From assembly GCF_002812125.1 (NCBI RefSeq), contig NZ_NPDQ01000002.1, forward strand, positions 617,992-681,991: a stretch of DNA of 64,000 nucleotides, read 5' to 3'. Under the pieces are notes generated by a model, which saw only the letters and a list, made by a program, of their open reading frames with translations, had not been told where the DNA came from and did not search any database. This document shows, in pieces, positions 1 to 8,542 of the stretch (positions are counted from its first letter, which is position 1; every line of letters starts with the position of its first letter). The DNA comes from Leptospira brenneri. Its GTDB lineage: Bacteria > Spirochaetota > Leptospiria > Leptospirales > Leptospiraceae. Made by a program: the position numbers and the translations under genes.

Positions 1-1
1 A

Positions 2-136
2 ATCATCATCACTCCTTATAAAAACAAACCACGCGTGGGTTGGGAAGACCAATTCAAAGCGATGGCAGAAAGAAAAGAGGATCAGTTACTGATTCCAGAT
101 TCCGTTGATTTGAATGCACAGGATTGGGAATGGTAA
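2..136 (+). CDS. mazE: MazE-type antitoxin, C-terminal part (cut by window edge)
   Basis: The frame is open from the window edge and ends with TAA at 134-136. The 44 visible residues contain GWEDQFKAMAE followed by LLIPD and a short acidic tail ending DWEW. This is the typical C-terminus of MazE-like antitoxins, the part that wraps around MazF. The N-terminal AbrB-like DNA-binding domain lies outside the window. It overlaps the start of the toxin gene by 7 nt, the usual translational coupling of antitoxin before toxin. Family members neutralise the toxin and repress the operon; that role is inferred from context. Confidence 0.8.
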   Translation: MIITPYKNKPRVGWEDQFKAMAERKEDQLLIPDSVDLNAQDWEW

Positions 137-453
137 TTCATCAATATGATATCTACCTAATCAATTTAGATCCTACGATTGGGCATGAAATCAAAAAATC
201 CAGACCTTGTATTGTGATATCACCCGATGAAATGAATTTGTTTATAGGAACTGTAATGATCGCACCTATGACCACAAGGTCTAGGAGTTACCCAACAAGG
301 GTAGATTTAACATTTCAAGGGAAAAAGGGTTCTATCGTTTTGGATCAGATACGAACTGTTGATAGGTCTCGGTTGATTCAAAAGCTGGGATCTTCGGATC
401 CCAAAACCATTCAAAAAATCAAAAAAGTCATAAAAGAAATGTTAGTCGACTAA
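130..453 (+). CDS. mazF: MazF/PemK family mRNA interferase toxin
   Basis: The 107-residue protein has the usual MazF length. It opens with YDIYLINLDPTIGHEIKKSR, the conserved PemK/MazF N-terminus. It then shows the RPCIVIS strand and the VLDQIRTVDRSRL segment that carries the catalytic-site arginine of the family. ATG at 130 is preferred over TTG at 124 because it overlaps the antitoxin stop by 7 nt and leaves the normal N-terminus. Family members cut mRNA at short sequence motifs and are held inactive by MazE. No defect is visible, so the module appears intact. Confidence 0.9.
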   Translation: MVIHQYDIYLINLDPTIGHEIKKSRPCIVISPDEMNLFIGTVMIAPMTTRSRSYPTRVDLTFQGKKGSIVLDQIRTVDRSRLIQKLGSSDPKTIQKIKKVIKEMLVD

Positions 454-510
454 ACTAATTCTTTTATGACTTCTGATTCAATAGTTTTCTTTAGTTTAGA
501 TAATTAAAAT

Positions 511-1980
511 CTAAACCACACCTTCCACTTTTTGGAACACACGATCAAATCGTTTGAGGGCATCATCAATTACCGCATCTGTATCGGAAGCACTTGTATA
601 GAGTCTACTTCCTGCTAGAGTCACAATCCCTTCTGACATGTAAGCTGCTCCCATCTCTTCCATAGCATGTTTTCTTTTATGAGCTTCTGCGATGGTTTTT
701 TTGATGGTCCAGAATTTTTTGATATTGATATCAAGTAACATGGTTCCAACGGTTTCTAAATGGCAGATAGATCCTTGGTTGAAGGCAACAAAAGGAAGAT
801 CATATTTTTGGATTAGTTTTTGTAATCCTTTGGTGAGTCTGTCTCCAGCCCTTCCCGATTTTTCACAGGCATTTGTTTTTTCCATTTCACAAAGTGTAAA
901 ATAACCTGCAGCAGAACTAAGTGGATTTGCCGCCATCGTTCCCCCGATTAACGCCTTTTTGGTGCCAGTTTGGAGTCCTGCAGAAACATATTTCATGTAT
1001 TCTTTTTTCCCACCAAGGCCACCAGCGGATGGGTATCCACCAGCAACTACTTTTCCAAAAATGGTTAGGTCAGGGTCCACACCAAAATATCCTTGAGCAC
1101 CACTTAGTCCAATTCGGAAAGCTGTGACCACTTCATCAAAGATAAGAAGGGCACCATACTTGTTACAGAGTTCACGAACTCCCTTGTTAAAGTCAAAGTC
1201 AAGAGGTCTTGTTCCACTTTCTGGTCCTACTGGTTCGATAAGAACTGCTGCTGTACCTCCACGAAAACGATTTCGTTTTAAGACAGATTCCAAAGCGTTC
1301 AAATCGTTCGGATAGAATTCTTGAGTGTATTTGAAAATGGATTTTGGAACTCCATTGGCTTCAAAGTGTCTTGTTCCCGGAATGCGAAGACCATAAGCCA
1401 ATTGATCACTCCAGCCGTGATAAGCCCCACCCATCTTCACAATGTTTTTTTTCTTAGTCGCAAGTCTTGCCACTCGGATGGATGCCATACAAGCTTCTGT
1501 TCCCGAACCGAGCATTCGAAACATTTCCACAGAAGGGACTAACTCTACAATTTTCTCTGCTAACTTATATTCGTATTCATGAAAAAGACCTGTCACAGGA
1601 CCTGTTGTGTCTAGAAGTTCGATGACTTTTTTACGAACGATATTTGGATTACTTCCGAGTACGGTTGGGCCACCAGCTTGCAAAAAGTCGATGTATTTGT
1701 TTCCATCCAAATCATAGAGATAGGCACCAGATGCTTTTGTAAATACAAGAGGGAAGGGATGGTTGAAGGAAAGATTGTGTTGGACTCCGCCTGGAATGTA
1801 TTCCGAAGCCTTGGTGATCATTGCTTTGGACTTACTACACTTTTTATCAAAGTAATTGTGTAGAATTCCATCCATTTCTTCTTTACGAATGGAGCGGATC
1901 GGGAGAGAAATTAATTTCCTTAGGTCTTTGTAGATTTGGTCTACGTTTGGGTATTCGTTCATGGAAAAGCCTTGGGCCAT
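511..1980 (-). CDS. class-III aminotransferase, glutamate-1-semialdehyde aminomutase-like
   Basis: This 489-residue PLP enzyme has the fold-type I landmarks. YLYDLDGNKYIDF lies near the N-terminus, GSGTEACMASIRVAR forms the phosphate-binding region, LLIFDEVVTAFRI holds the cofactor-binding Asp, and FGKVVAGGYPSAG holds the Schiff-base lysine. It most resembles glutamate-1-semialdehyde 2,1-aminomutases but is longer by about 60 N-terminal residues, so it may be a paralogue with another substrate rather than the haem-pathway enzyme. ATG at 1980 is chosen because AGAGGAAAG lies just upstream. It is transcribed divergently from a TetR gene, with a perfect palindrome between them, so that regulator probably controls it. 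Confidence 0.85.
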   Translation of the reverse strand: MAQGFSMNEYPNVDQIYKDLRKLISLPIRSIRKEEMDGILHNYFDKKCSKSKAMITKASEYIPGGVQHNLSFNHPFPLVFTKASGAYLYDLDGNKYIDFLQAGGPTVLGSNPNIVRKKVIELLDTTGPVTGLFHEYEYKLAEKIVELVPSVEMFRMLGSGTEACMASIRVARLATKKKNIVKMGGAYHGWSDQLAYGLRIPGTRHFEANGVPKSIFKYTQEFYPNDLNALESVLKRNRFRGGTAAVLIEPVGPESGTRPLDFDFNKGVRELCNKYGALLIFDEVVTAFRIGLSGAQGYFGVDPDLTIFGKVVAGGYPSAGGLGGKKEYMKYVSAGLQTGTKKALIGGTMAANPLSSAAGYFTLCEMEKTNACEKSGRAGDRLTKGLQKLIQKYDLPFVAFNQGSICHLETVGTMLLDINIKKFWTIKKTIAEAHKRKHAMEEMGAAYMSEGIVTLAGSRLYTSASDTDAVIDDALKRFDRVFQKVEGVV

Positions 1981-2010
1981 ATAATCTTTCCTCTTCCGGG
2001 TCTTTTTTCT

Positions 2011-2040
2011 TGACAATGAGTGAGTTATCACTCATTGTCA
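2011..2040. promoter_or_regulatory. palindromic operator between aminotransferase and tetR
   Basis: This is a perfect inverted repeat with 13-nt arms (TGACAATGAGTGA and its complement) and a GTTA spacer. It lies 30 nt upstream of the aminotransferase start and about 100 nt upstream of the TetR start. The position between divergent genes and the TGAGTGA half-site fit a TetR-family operator. The palindrome at 8447-8462 has the same half-site. Confidence 0.7.
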
Positions 2041-2143
2041 AGAAGGAATTCATAAATTTTATCGAGAATGGTAGATTCTTTGGAAATTTGCGTAAATTTC
2101 CTGGAGAAATCTGACCTTTTTCGTTTATTGGACGGGGATAGAT

Positions 2144-2794
2144 ATGGTAACGAAGCATTTCAATGATAGTTTTGAGCGGATTTCCGAAGAAAAGAGGAAC
2201 CGGATCTTATCCATTGCCATATCCGAATTTGCCAACCGCGGGTTCACAAGTGCCAATACCAATACCATCGCTCAAAAAGCGGGAATCAGTGTGGGTTCTC
2301 TTTATAAATACTTTGAAACCAAAGAGGATTTTTTTCTTACCGTTGTAGATCATGGAATCACTCAATTGGAAAAAACGTTAGAGTCAGTGATTTCGATGGA
2401 CTTAGATTTTTTTGGTAAAATTGAAAAGATCATTCGCATCATCCAAACCCATTCTCGGATCAACCAAGACATCATCCGTCTTTATAACGAAATGACAACA
2501 GAAAGTAATTATGAACTCATCACTCGTTTGTCTGGTGAATTGGAATCTTTATCTGCTAAATGTTATATTGAAATGATCAATCTGGCAAAAAAGGACGGAA
2601 CCATTTCTTCGGAAGTGGATAGTAATCTTTCTGCGTTTTTATTAGATAATATTTTTATGACACTGCAGTTTTCTTATTCTACAGTCTATTATAAAGAACG
2701 AATGAAGATTTATTTAGGACAAGATATTTTTGATAAAGATGAGGATGTTGTGACGGGGGTCATGAAAGTCATTCGCAGAGCCCTGGGTGGTTAG
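2144..2794 (+). CDS. TetR/AcrR family transcriptional regulator
   Basis: The 216-residue protein begins with a TetR_N helix-turn-helix at about residues 14-62, including ISEFANRGFTSANTNTIAQ and GISVGSLYKYFETKEDFF. The remaining 150 residues form the variable ligand-binding and dimerisation helices, so the ligand cannot be read. The start at ATG 2144 follows a GGGGAT purine stretch. It is divergent from the aminotransferase gene and the perfect palindrome between them is the likely binding site. It may also act on the related palindrome at 8447, which is inference. Confidence 0.92.
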   Translation: MVTKHFNDSFERISEEKRNRILSIAISEFANRGFTSANTNTIAQKAGISVGSLYKYFETKEDFFLTVVDHGITQLEKTLESVISMDLDFFGKIEKIIRIIQTHSRINQDIIRLYNEMTTESNYELITRLSGELESLSAKCYIEMINLAKKDGTISSEVDSNLSAFLLDNIFMTLQFSYSTVYYKERMKIYLGQDIFDKDEDVVTGVMKVIRRALGG

Positions 2795-2867
2795 GAATCG
2801 GTAATTGGAGTTATATCACAATCGCAAATCTATTTGTATAAGATGATAAAACCACAATTTGAATGAT

Positions 2868-3524
2868 ATGATAAAAGCGATTTTATTTGATTACGATGAT
2901 ACATTAGTCCAAACGAGGAAAACTCGTTACAACACAATTGATAAACTGTCCAATGAAATCTTTAACACTAAAGTCACAGAAAAGGAAATTGATGAAGCCT
3001 GGGGACTTCCCGCCGAAGAATTTTTACTAAAACTCTTTGGGCGATTCTCTACAGATATCCATTATCTTTGGAGTGTTTATGTGGAATTTTCAAAAAAAGA
3101 TTTGAATGTCCCTCATCTCAATGCGTTTGATTTTATTCATCAATTTCAGAACTCTTTTTTATTTGGGATTGTCACTTCCTCCAGCGAAAAGGTTGTCCAT
3201 CGCGAATTGAAGGAACTTCAAATCGATACAAATTTGTTTTTAAGGATTCAAGCTGCTGAGCATACAAATGTTCATAAACCAAATCCGAATGTTTTTGAAC
3301 CCATTTTTCAATTATTGAAAAATGAAAATATAGAGAAGAACGAGGTCATCTATATTGGTGATTCCCCGGCGGATCATGAATCCTCTAGCAAGTTTGGGTT
3401 TCATTTCCTTGGCATTGCACATGACAATCGGCATGTCCCTTATTTTCAGGCAAGGAACCTTTCTTTTGTAAGAAGTTTTCGGGACCTAGAAGATTATTTG
3501 TTGAATCAAAAAAACTTTAGTTAG
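2868..3524 (+). CDS. HAD-superfamily hydrolase, phosphoglycolate phosphatase-like
   Basis: All four HAD motifs are visible: DYDDTL near residue 8 (nucleophile Asp and acid/base Asp), VTSSSE (motif II), the lysine of HKPNP (motif III) and IGDSPAD (motif IV). The cap is of the helical C1 type and the length of 218 residues is normal for subfamily IA phosphatases. ATG 2868 gives the usual short N-terminus; a TTG 9 nt upstream is less likely. The substrate cannot be determined from sequence. It sits alone downstream of tetR with no obvious functional partner. Confidence 0.85.
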   Translation: MIKAILFDYDDTLVQTRKTRYNTIDKLSNEIFNTKVTEKEIDEAWGLPAEEFLLKLFGRFSTDIHYLWSVYVEFSKKDLNVPHLNAFDFIHQFQNSFLFGIVTSSSEKVVHRELKELQIDTNLFLRIQAAEHTNVHKPNPNVFEPIFQLLKNENIEKNEVIYIGDSPADHESSSKFGFHFLGIAHDNRHVPYFQARNLSFVRSFRDLEDYLLNQKNFS

Positions 3525-3595
3525 TTTCAGAAGTTTGAATTACCTATATCTACTTTTTATGATGAGTCACCAGAAGAGTCAAAGGGGTCAAAGTT

Positions 3596-4093
3596 ATGAA
3601 AGATTTTAATGATTGTGTAAATTCCTACAAAGAACAGCTGCAAATCGGGGACATCCGGGAAGCATACACGGGCCTTGTAAAATATGTAACAAAACTAGGA
3701 ACAAACTTATCTAAAAATCTTTCTAAAAGTTATTCTTTTGGGAGTCTCTTCCAAGGGTATATGGACTATACCTATTTCTATTATTCCAATCAATTTTTAA
3801 AAGATAGAAAGTTAAAAATGGGGCTTGTTTTAAACCATTTAGAGATGCAATTTGAAGTTTGGCTTTTGGGACAAACGATTCCCATTCAAGAACGGTATTG
3901 GGAATACTTTAAAAATACGAAGTGGAACAAAAAACGAACCACCAAACCACAATATTCCATTCTTGAGACGGTTCTCGTTGAAAATCCAAACTTTAATGAT
4001 TTGGACAAACTCTCTAAGCAGATTGAGGATGGATTGGTTCATGTAACGGATGAGATTATGAAAGATATCAAAACAAGCAGACTGACTAAATAA
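3596..4093 (+). CDS. conserved hypothetical protein, DUF7000-like
   Basis: The 165-residue soluble protein starts MKDFNDCVNSYKEQL and contains YQGYMDYTYF-like and FEVWLLGQ segments. It resembles a small conserved family that I believe is annotated as DUF7000; its function is unknown. There is no signal peptide or membrane segment. A GGGGTCAAAG stretch precedes the ATG. It stands alone between the HAD phosphatase and the arsenic genes. Confidence 0.75.
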   Translation: MKDFNDCVNSYKEQLQIGDIREAYTGLVKYVTKLGTNLSKNLSKSYSFGSLFQGYMDYTYFYYSNQFLKDRKLKMGLVLNHLEMQFEVWLLGQTIPIQERYWEYFKNTKWNKKRTTKPQYSILETVLVENPNFNDLDKLSKQIEDGLVHVTDEIMKDIKTSRLTK

Positions 4094-4356
4094 TTCAATC
4101 TGTTTTCCTATCTAGTCTGAGTGATTCAAAAGGTAAGTCAGGGAATGTTTGGGTTTTACTTTCCTTGTATCAGTTTTTGTCTTTTGTATGATCTCCGCTT
4201 GTTTTTAGGTTTGAAACAAACTCCGAAATCTAAAAATTCAAGTTGAATCCATTGTACAGTCTGCTTGATTGTTTATCCGACAAATATTGGAATCTCTTGA
4301 AATCTTGGGATAGAATATAAACTTGTCTCTATCCCTTCTGTTGTTTAGGAAAATCT

Positions 4357-5430
4357 ATGTCCACTTCTACCGATGAAATCACTTTGGAAACTGTCAAAAA
4401 TTATTATGGAAAAGTCCTGCAATCGAATAAGGACTTGAAGACTTCCGCTTGTTGCAGTGTGGAAGCGATTCCTAAAGCATACCAATCAGTGATAGCCCAA
4501 ATCCATCCTGAAGTGAAGGAGAAATTTTACGGATGTGGTTCTCCTTTTCCGCCGCTTTTAGAGGGAAGGATTGTCCTTGATCTTGGCTCTGGTTCCGGTC
4601 GAGATGTGTATCTTCTTTCTAAACTTGTTGGCCAAAGTGGTAGAGTCATAGGGATCGATATGACTGAAGAACAATTACAAGTAGCTCAGTCTCACATCGA
4701 ATACCATCGCGAAATATTCGGTTACGAAAAATCCAACGTGAGTTTTCATAAAGGATATATTGAAGATCTAAAATCAGCAGGAATTGAAGATAATTCCATC
4801 GATTTAGTTGTTTCTAATTGTGTCGCAAATCTTTCACCTAACAAAAAATCTGTTTTTACCGAAATCTTTCGTGTTTTAAAACCTGGTGGAGAATTGTATT
4901 TTAGTGATGTTTTTGCCGATAAACGGATTCCAAAAGAACTAGCGGAAGATCCGGTTCTTATTGGTGAATGTTTAGGTGGTGCTTTGTATACAGAGGATTT
5001 TAGAAGATTACTCTTTCAATTGGGGATTTATGACTTTAGAGTAGTGTCCCAATCAAAACTCGAATTACAAAATGATGAGATTATTAAAAAAGTGGGGAAC
5101 ATCAATTTTTATTCCATTACCTTTCGTGCATTCAAAATTCCATTGGAAGATAAATGTGAAGATTTTGGTCAAGTGGCATTTTACAATGGAACGATTCCAG
5201 ATTTGCCTCATAATTTTACTTTAGATGACCACCATATACTAGAAACAGGCAAACCTATGTTAGTTTGTGGAAATTCAGCAGATATGCTTTCGAAAACTCA
5301 CTACAAAGATCATTTCACAATTATCGGGGATAAATCAAAACATTTTGGTCTCTTCGATTGTGGTCCGTCACCAGCAGTTCTTTCTAATCAAAATGGTTCT
5401 TCTAATGGGTCAGCAGGGGCTTGTTGTTAA
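4357..5430 (+). CDS. arsM: arsenite S-adenosylmethionine methyltransferase
   Basis: The 357-residue protein has the ArsM layout. A cysteine pair (SACCSVEAIP) lies near residue 32, followed by YGCGSPFP. The SAM-binding motif is VLDLGSGSGRDVYLLSKLVG, then NSIDLVVSNCVANL with another conserved cysteine and VLKPGGELYFSDV. The C-terminal region includes LVCGNS and ends with a Cys-Cys pair. These match enzymes that methylate As(III) using SAM and thiols. A MIP-channel gene follows after 10 nt, as in arsenic resistance operons. No arsR-like gene is visible in the window. Confidence 0.93.
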   Translation: MSTSTDEITLETVKNYYGKVLQSNKDLKTSACCSVEAIPKAYQSVIAQIHPEVKEKFYGCGSPFPPLLEGRIVLDLGSGSGRDVYLLSKLVGQSGRVIGIDMTEEQLQVAQSHIEYHREIFGYEKSNVSFHKGYIEDLKSAGIEDNSIDLVVSNCVANLSPNKKSVFTEIFRVLKPGGELYFSDVFADKRIPKELAEDPVLIGECLGGALYTEDFRRLLFQLGIYDFRVVSQSKLELQNDEIIKKVGNINFYSITFRAFKIPLEDKCEDFGQVAFYNGTIPDLPHNFTLDDHHILETGKPMLVCGNSADMLSKTHYKDHFTIIGDKSKHFGLFDCGPSPAVLSNQNGSSNGSAGACC

Positions 5431-5440
5431 TTCGGAAAAC

Positions 5441-6130
5441 ATGAATTTAGAATATACCAACTTCCAAAAACTACTCTCGGAATTTTTAGGGACTCTCTTT
5501 CTTTTGCTGATTGTCATCGGATCGGGAATTATGGGGGAGTCCTTGGCTTCTGGAAACGCTGCTGTCGCTCTACTTGCCAACGCAATCGCAACAGGAACTG
5601 GACTTTATGTTTTGATTCATTTGTTTGGGCCAATCTCTGGGGCTCATTTCAATCCGATTGTCAGTTTGTATTTTCATTTTTCAGAAAAAAAGAAAAAGAA
5701 AGACACAATTTTGTTTATCATTGTTCAGATATTAGGCGGGATTTTGGGTGTTTGGCTTTCGCATTTTCTCTTTGAATTGCCAATTCTACAGACTTCCCTT
5801 CATATTCGGACAGGTATGGCACAATGGATTTCTGAAATCGTTGCGACTTCTGGACTACTACTGACGATTGTCCTGGGTTTGCGCCACAATCCTTTACAAG
5901 TACCAGCACTGGTGGGTTCTTACATCACTGCTGCTTATTGGTTTACTTCCTCCACCTCGTTTGCCAATCCAGCGGTCACTATTGCAAGAACTCTCTCGAA
6001 TACCTTTGCTGGAATTCGGCCAGAAGATAGTTTGGGATTCATTCTTTCTCAAATCTTAGGATTGGCTTTAAGTTTTTTCATTCTAACTGTGCTTACTAAA
6101 GCAGGTAGATCTAAAAGTACAACATCCTAA
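5441..6130 (+). CDS. aquaporin/aquaglyceroporin, probable arsenic-associated channel
   Basis: The 229-residue membrane protein has the two half-helix boxes of MIP channels: SGAHFNPI in the first half, a variant NPI in place of NPA, and FANPAVT in the second. About six transmembrane helices are visible. ATG 5441 is chosen because it lies 10 nt after the arsM stop. An upstream start at 5267 would read through arsM in another frame. Co-transcription with arsM suggests it passes As(III) or methylated arsenicals, as AqpS does in other bacteria. That role is inferred from context; a water or glycerol channel is the alternative. Confidence 0.87.
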   Translation: MNLEYTNFQKLLSEFLGTLFLLLIVIGSGIMGESLASGNAAVALLANAIATGTGLYVLIHLFGPISGAHFNPIVSLYFHFSEKKKKKDTILFIIVQILGGILGVWLSHFLFELPILQTSLHIRTGMAQWISEIVATSGLLLTIVLGLRHNPLQVPALVGSYITAAYWFTSSTSFANPAVTIARTLSNTFAGIRPEDSLGFILSQILGLALSFFILTVLTKAGRSKSTTS

Positions 6131-6171
6131 AGAAACTTGACGACAAGGTGATTCGTGAGTAAAAGTAGTGG

Positions 6172-6591
6172 GTGGATTGGCTCAGGAAATCGAATCCGAT
6201 AAAATCATTAAATACAATCAACCTGTTGATTGTATTGGTTTATTGTCTTGGATTTGGAGTCGGAACCATATCTCATGCAATTGATACTTTCCGTTTAGGA
6301 TTTTTGGGTTATACATTTGCACCCATGGTGTTTAATGTCTTTTGGACTTCTTTACTTTTCTTAGACCCTATTGTGATTTTCCTCTTCTTTTTACATTATC
6401 ACTTTGCGATTCTTCTTGCGGTCATCATAATGATTTTTGATATTCTAATCAATCTATCATACGGGTTAGTTGCCACAAACCAAAATATCCTTTTGGGTTT
6501 GGTGACTCAAATCCCTTTTGGATGTTTCGTTTTTTTCACTGCAAAACATTTGTTTGGTTATGATTCGTTGGCTTCTTTGTTGGAAAGATAG
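6172..6591 (+). CDS. small integral membrane protein, unknown function
   Basis: The 139-residue protein is almost entirely hydrophobic, with four predicted transmembrane segments (about residues 15-35, 45-68, 72-98 and 105-125). GTG at 6172 is the first possible start, because an in-frame stop lies just upstream, and no strong ribosome binding site is visible. It follows the aquaporin by 41 nt on the same strand and may be the third gene of the arsenic operon. I do not recognise the family. Confidence 0.65.
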   Translation: MDWLRKSNPIKSLNTINLLIVLVYCLGFGVGTISHAIDTFRLGFLGYTFAPMVFNVFWTSLLFLDPIVIFLFFLHYHFAILLAVIIMIFDILINLSYGLVATNQNILLGLVTQIPFGCFVFFTAKHLFGYDSLASLLER

Positions 6592-6675
6592 AATGCATGA
6601 GAATTCATTCTAAAATAAATCCAAGAATTTATGGTAGATGATCGTGAGAAAAGAACGGGGATATATTTGTATAAT

Positions 6676-6724
6676 TTCCCCGCCCTATTGAGACTGGGAG
6701 GGGTTATCCACCCGCCACCCAATG
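6676..6724 (-). repeat. dispersed intergenic repeat, copy A
   Basis: Read on the minus strand, this runs from CATTGGGTGGCGGGTGGATA to an AGGGCGGGGA block. It is nearly identical to the plus-strand copy at 63850-63898 and related to the one at 61409-61455. The element holds several G-runs and a small GGGTGG/CCACCC hairpin. On the plus strand it includes TTATCCACC, close to a DnaA box. The rest of 6592-7116 has no coding signal apart from the structured element at 6994-7059. Confidence 0.7.
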
Positions 6725-6993
6725 ACTCCTTCTACCATATATGCATTGTTTTGTGAATCATATTTGGAAAACACAAAAAAAATCGGTCCCAAAAGTTCGT
6801 ATTTCGGCGATGATTGCCACATAATACATTTACTGTGATGGATTTGTTGGCCGCAATCGAAGCTACAGCACTGTTTGAGAACTAATCGTTTTAATACCGA
6901 GGTTTATCTGTGTATTACCCCTGCCTATATGTCGTGTATGACAAACAAACAAGGTTTAGTCTAATAATCAAGTGGGAGGTAAAGTATTTGTAT

Positions 6994-7059
6994 GCGCCAG
7001 CGATAGTAGCGGAAATCCTTTCCCTTTAGGGAAAGATTGGAGCGGATAGCGCGGTCGGG
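6994..7059. repeat. structured intergenic element with GATAGTAGCGGAAATCC motif
   Basis: The element has paired outer motifs, GATAGTAGCGGAAATCC and GATTGGAGCGGATAGC. They flank a hairpin in which 7014-7024 pairs with 7029-7038 through a TTTA loop with one bulged base. The motif pair is one I associate with repeated intergenic elements in several bacterial groups. It lies in the 3' region between the arsenic operon and the MFS gene. It is not coding and is not a classical terminator, because no T-run follows the stem. Confidence 0.55.
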
Positions 7060-7116
7060 TTTGTAAAAGATGTAGGGCACCTAACGAATTCGAGGCGCCC
7101 CACATTTCAGAAAACT

Positions 7117-8322
7117 TTAAGGTTCCATAAACGGAGATTCTTTTAACCAAAACACCATTACAAAATTGATCAGTGATAAAATGAGAAGGATATATAGAAA
7201 GGATATCATTCCCAAAAAGTTCAGACCTAAGATAAATAAAATTCCAGAAACTTGTCCGACAAGGAGTAATAATCCTTGGGAAGTGGATTCCGGAGCTGGT
7301 GAAGTAATCTCAGCACAATATTGAAATCCGATAGGTGCTCCAATTCCCAAAAGAAAAAATCCAATCACAATAGAACCGGTGAGTAAGAATATAAAACCTT
7401 GGAATAAAGTGAATAAACTAAGGCCTGCTAAAAATCCTGCCATGGCAATGATGAGAAATAATTTTCTTTTTTGTAATTTATCGGAGATGGGAGGTACGAT
7501 GATTCCGCCGATGATTCCTGCAATGAGCATCACTCCACCAACAAGTCCAGATTCGTCAATGTTGAGTCCTTTGATTTCGCAAATCTGATCAATACAGGTG
7601 CTCACTGCATTAAAGACTCCGAGTCCAATCAGAAATAAAAATAAAATCTTTCTCATGTCTTTTTGTTTCCATAAAAAACGAAGTCCTTCCAAAAAGGGGA
7701 GTTCGTGATCTTCCCCATGAGTGCTTGGAGATGTGGGAGGTTTTTCTTTGATAAGGATGAGAAAAAGAATGGCTGATGCCACAGAAACAAAACCATAAAT
7801 CATCATGACTTCAGGAATGGAATTTCCGGATTGAAGTAAGATGGGTGTCAGGATCATCACAAGAATGATTCCTAAAAACTGCGCCAAGGTTCCGAGTGCC
7901 ACAGCGGTTGCTCTTTCTTGGATGGGAAACCAGAGTACACTAATTTTTGTAACAGCATTCAGTAGAAAGGGTTGTGCGATTGCCAAACCTATTTGGCAGA
8001 TAAGGACAATTGTATAATCGGCAGCGTAAATCCCTTTGAGTAACCCGCAAACACCTGTTAGTATAGCTCCAAGCCCAACACCTTTTTTGATTCCATAAGT
8101 ATCAATGACGTAAGAAGCAGGAATAGCGATGAAAACAAAAACTCCGAGGAATACGAGAGAGAGTAAATCAATCTGAAGAGGGCTTACATGATAAAACTCT
8201 TTGGCATCTCTGGCGATAGGAGCGTAAGTCAACCACTGTAAACAAATGGTCGCAGTGATGACGATATAAGCAAACAGTACGACCCAACGATATGGATAGA
8301 GTTTTGGTTGGTTTTGGCTCAT
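7117..8322 (-). CDS. major facilitator superfamily transporter
   Basis: The 401-residue protein has about twelve hydrophobic helices in two six-helix halves. The conserved loop after helix 2 reads YVIDTYGIKKG, in the position of MFS motif A, and a charged central loop (KEKPPTSPSTHGEDHEL) joins the halves. The overall pattern resembles FLVCR-like and other small-molecule carriers, and the substrate cannot be read. It is divergent from the kinase/GlpD operon with a palindrome between them, which suggests it imports the operon's substrate. That link is inference. Confidence 0.87.
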   Translation of the reverse strand: MSQNQPKLYPYRWVVLFAYIVITATICLQWLTYAPIARDAKEFYHVSPLQIDLLSLVFLGVFVFIAIPASYVIDTYGIKKGVGLGAILTGVCGLLKGIYAADYTIVLICQIGLAIAQPFLLNAVTKISVLWFPIQERATAVALGTLAQFLGIILVMILTPILLQSGNSIPEVMMIYGFVSVASAILFLILIKEKPPTSPSTHGEDHELPFLEGLRFLWKQKDMRKILFLFLIGLGVFNAVSTCIDQICEIKGLNIDESGLVGGVMLIAGIIGGIIVPPISDKLQKRKLFLIIAMAGFLAGLSLFTLFQGFIFLLTGSIVIGFFLLGIGAPIGFQYCAEITSPAPESTSQGLLLLVGQVSGILFILGLNFLGMISFLYILLILSLINFVMVFWLKESPFMEP

Positions 8323-8446
8323 TTTTCGTTCCCTTTCTTTAAGAGCTTTAGATTTGGTTTTGGATCATTCGTTCGGAATAAATTCTCTGTGGAGTTTGTT
8401 CTGAGCGAAAAAGATTTGCCATCCGAGCTGATGATTCTAAATCTTT

Positions 8447-8462
8447 GTGAGTGATCACTCAC
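8447..8462. promoter_or_regulatory. 16-bp perfect palindrome, probable TetR-type operator
   Basis: GTGAGTGATCACTCAC is a perfect palindrome lying between the divergent MFS gene and the kinase operon. Its TGAGTGA/TCACTCA half-sites equal the inner part of the 2011-2040 operator, but with no spacer. It lies 80 nt upstream of the kinase start at 8543, a normal repressor position. Confidence 0.65.
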
Positions 8463-8542
8463 TTTTTTCCGTTCTCGGGAGAAAAACGACAAACATTCGA
8501 TTTCGGATGGTTTTTGATTGGGGTGACTTCTCGGGAGTCTTT

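Noticed and set aside
692..2114. Several plus-strand frames across the aminotransferase gene
   Set aside because: They are antisense to a clear PLP enzyme and none shows a domain or ribosome binding site.
6701..6709. TTATCCACC as a DnaA box
   Set aside because: Only one near-match per repeat copy, with no AT-rich unwinding region or replication genes near; kept only as a remark.
6968..7150. Reading frame of 60 codons on the minus strand
   Set aside because: It runs through the structured repeat element and the 3' end of the MFS gene, and has no family resemblance.
8447..8542. GTG start of the FGGY kinase at 8447
   Set aside because: The GTG lies inside the palindrome, the first 32 residues do not fit the family, and ATG 8543 has a good ribosome binding site.
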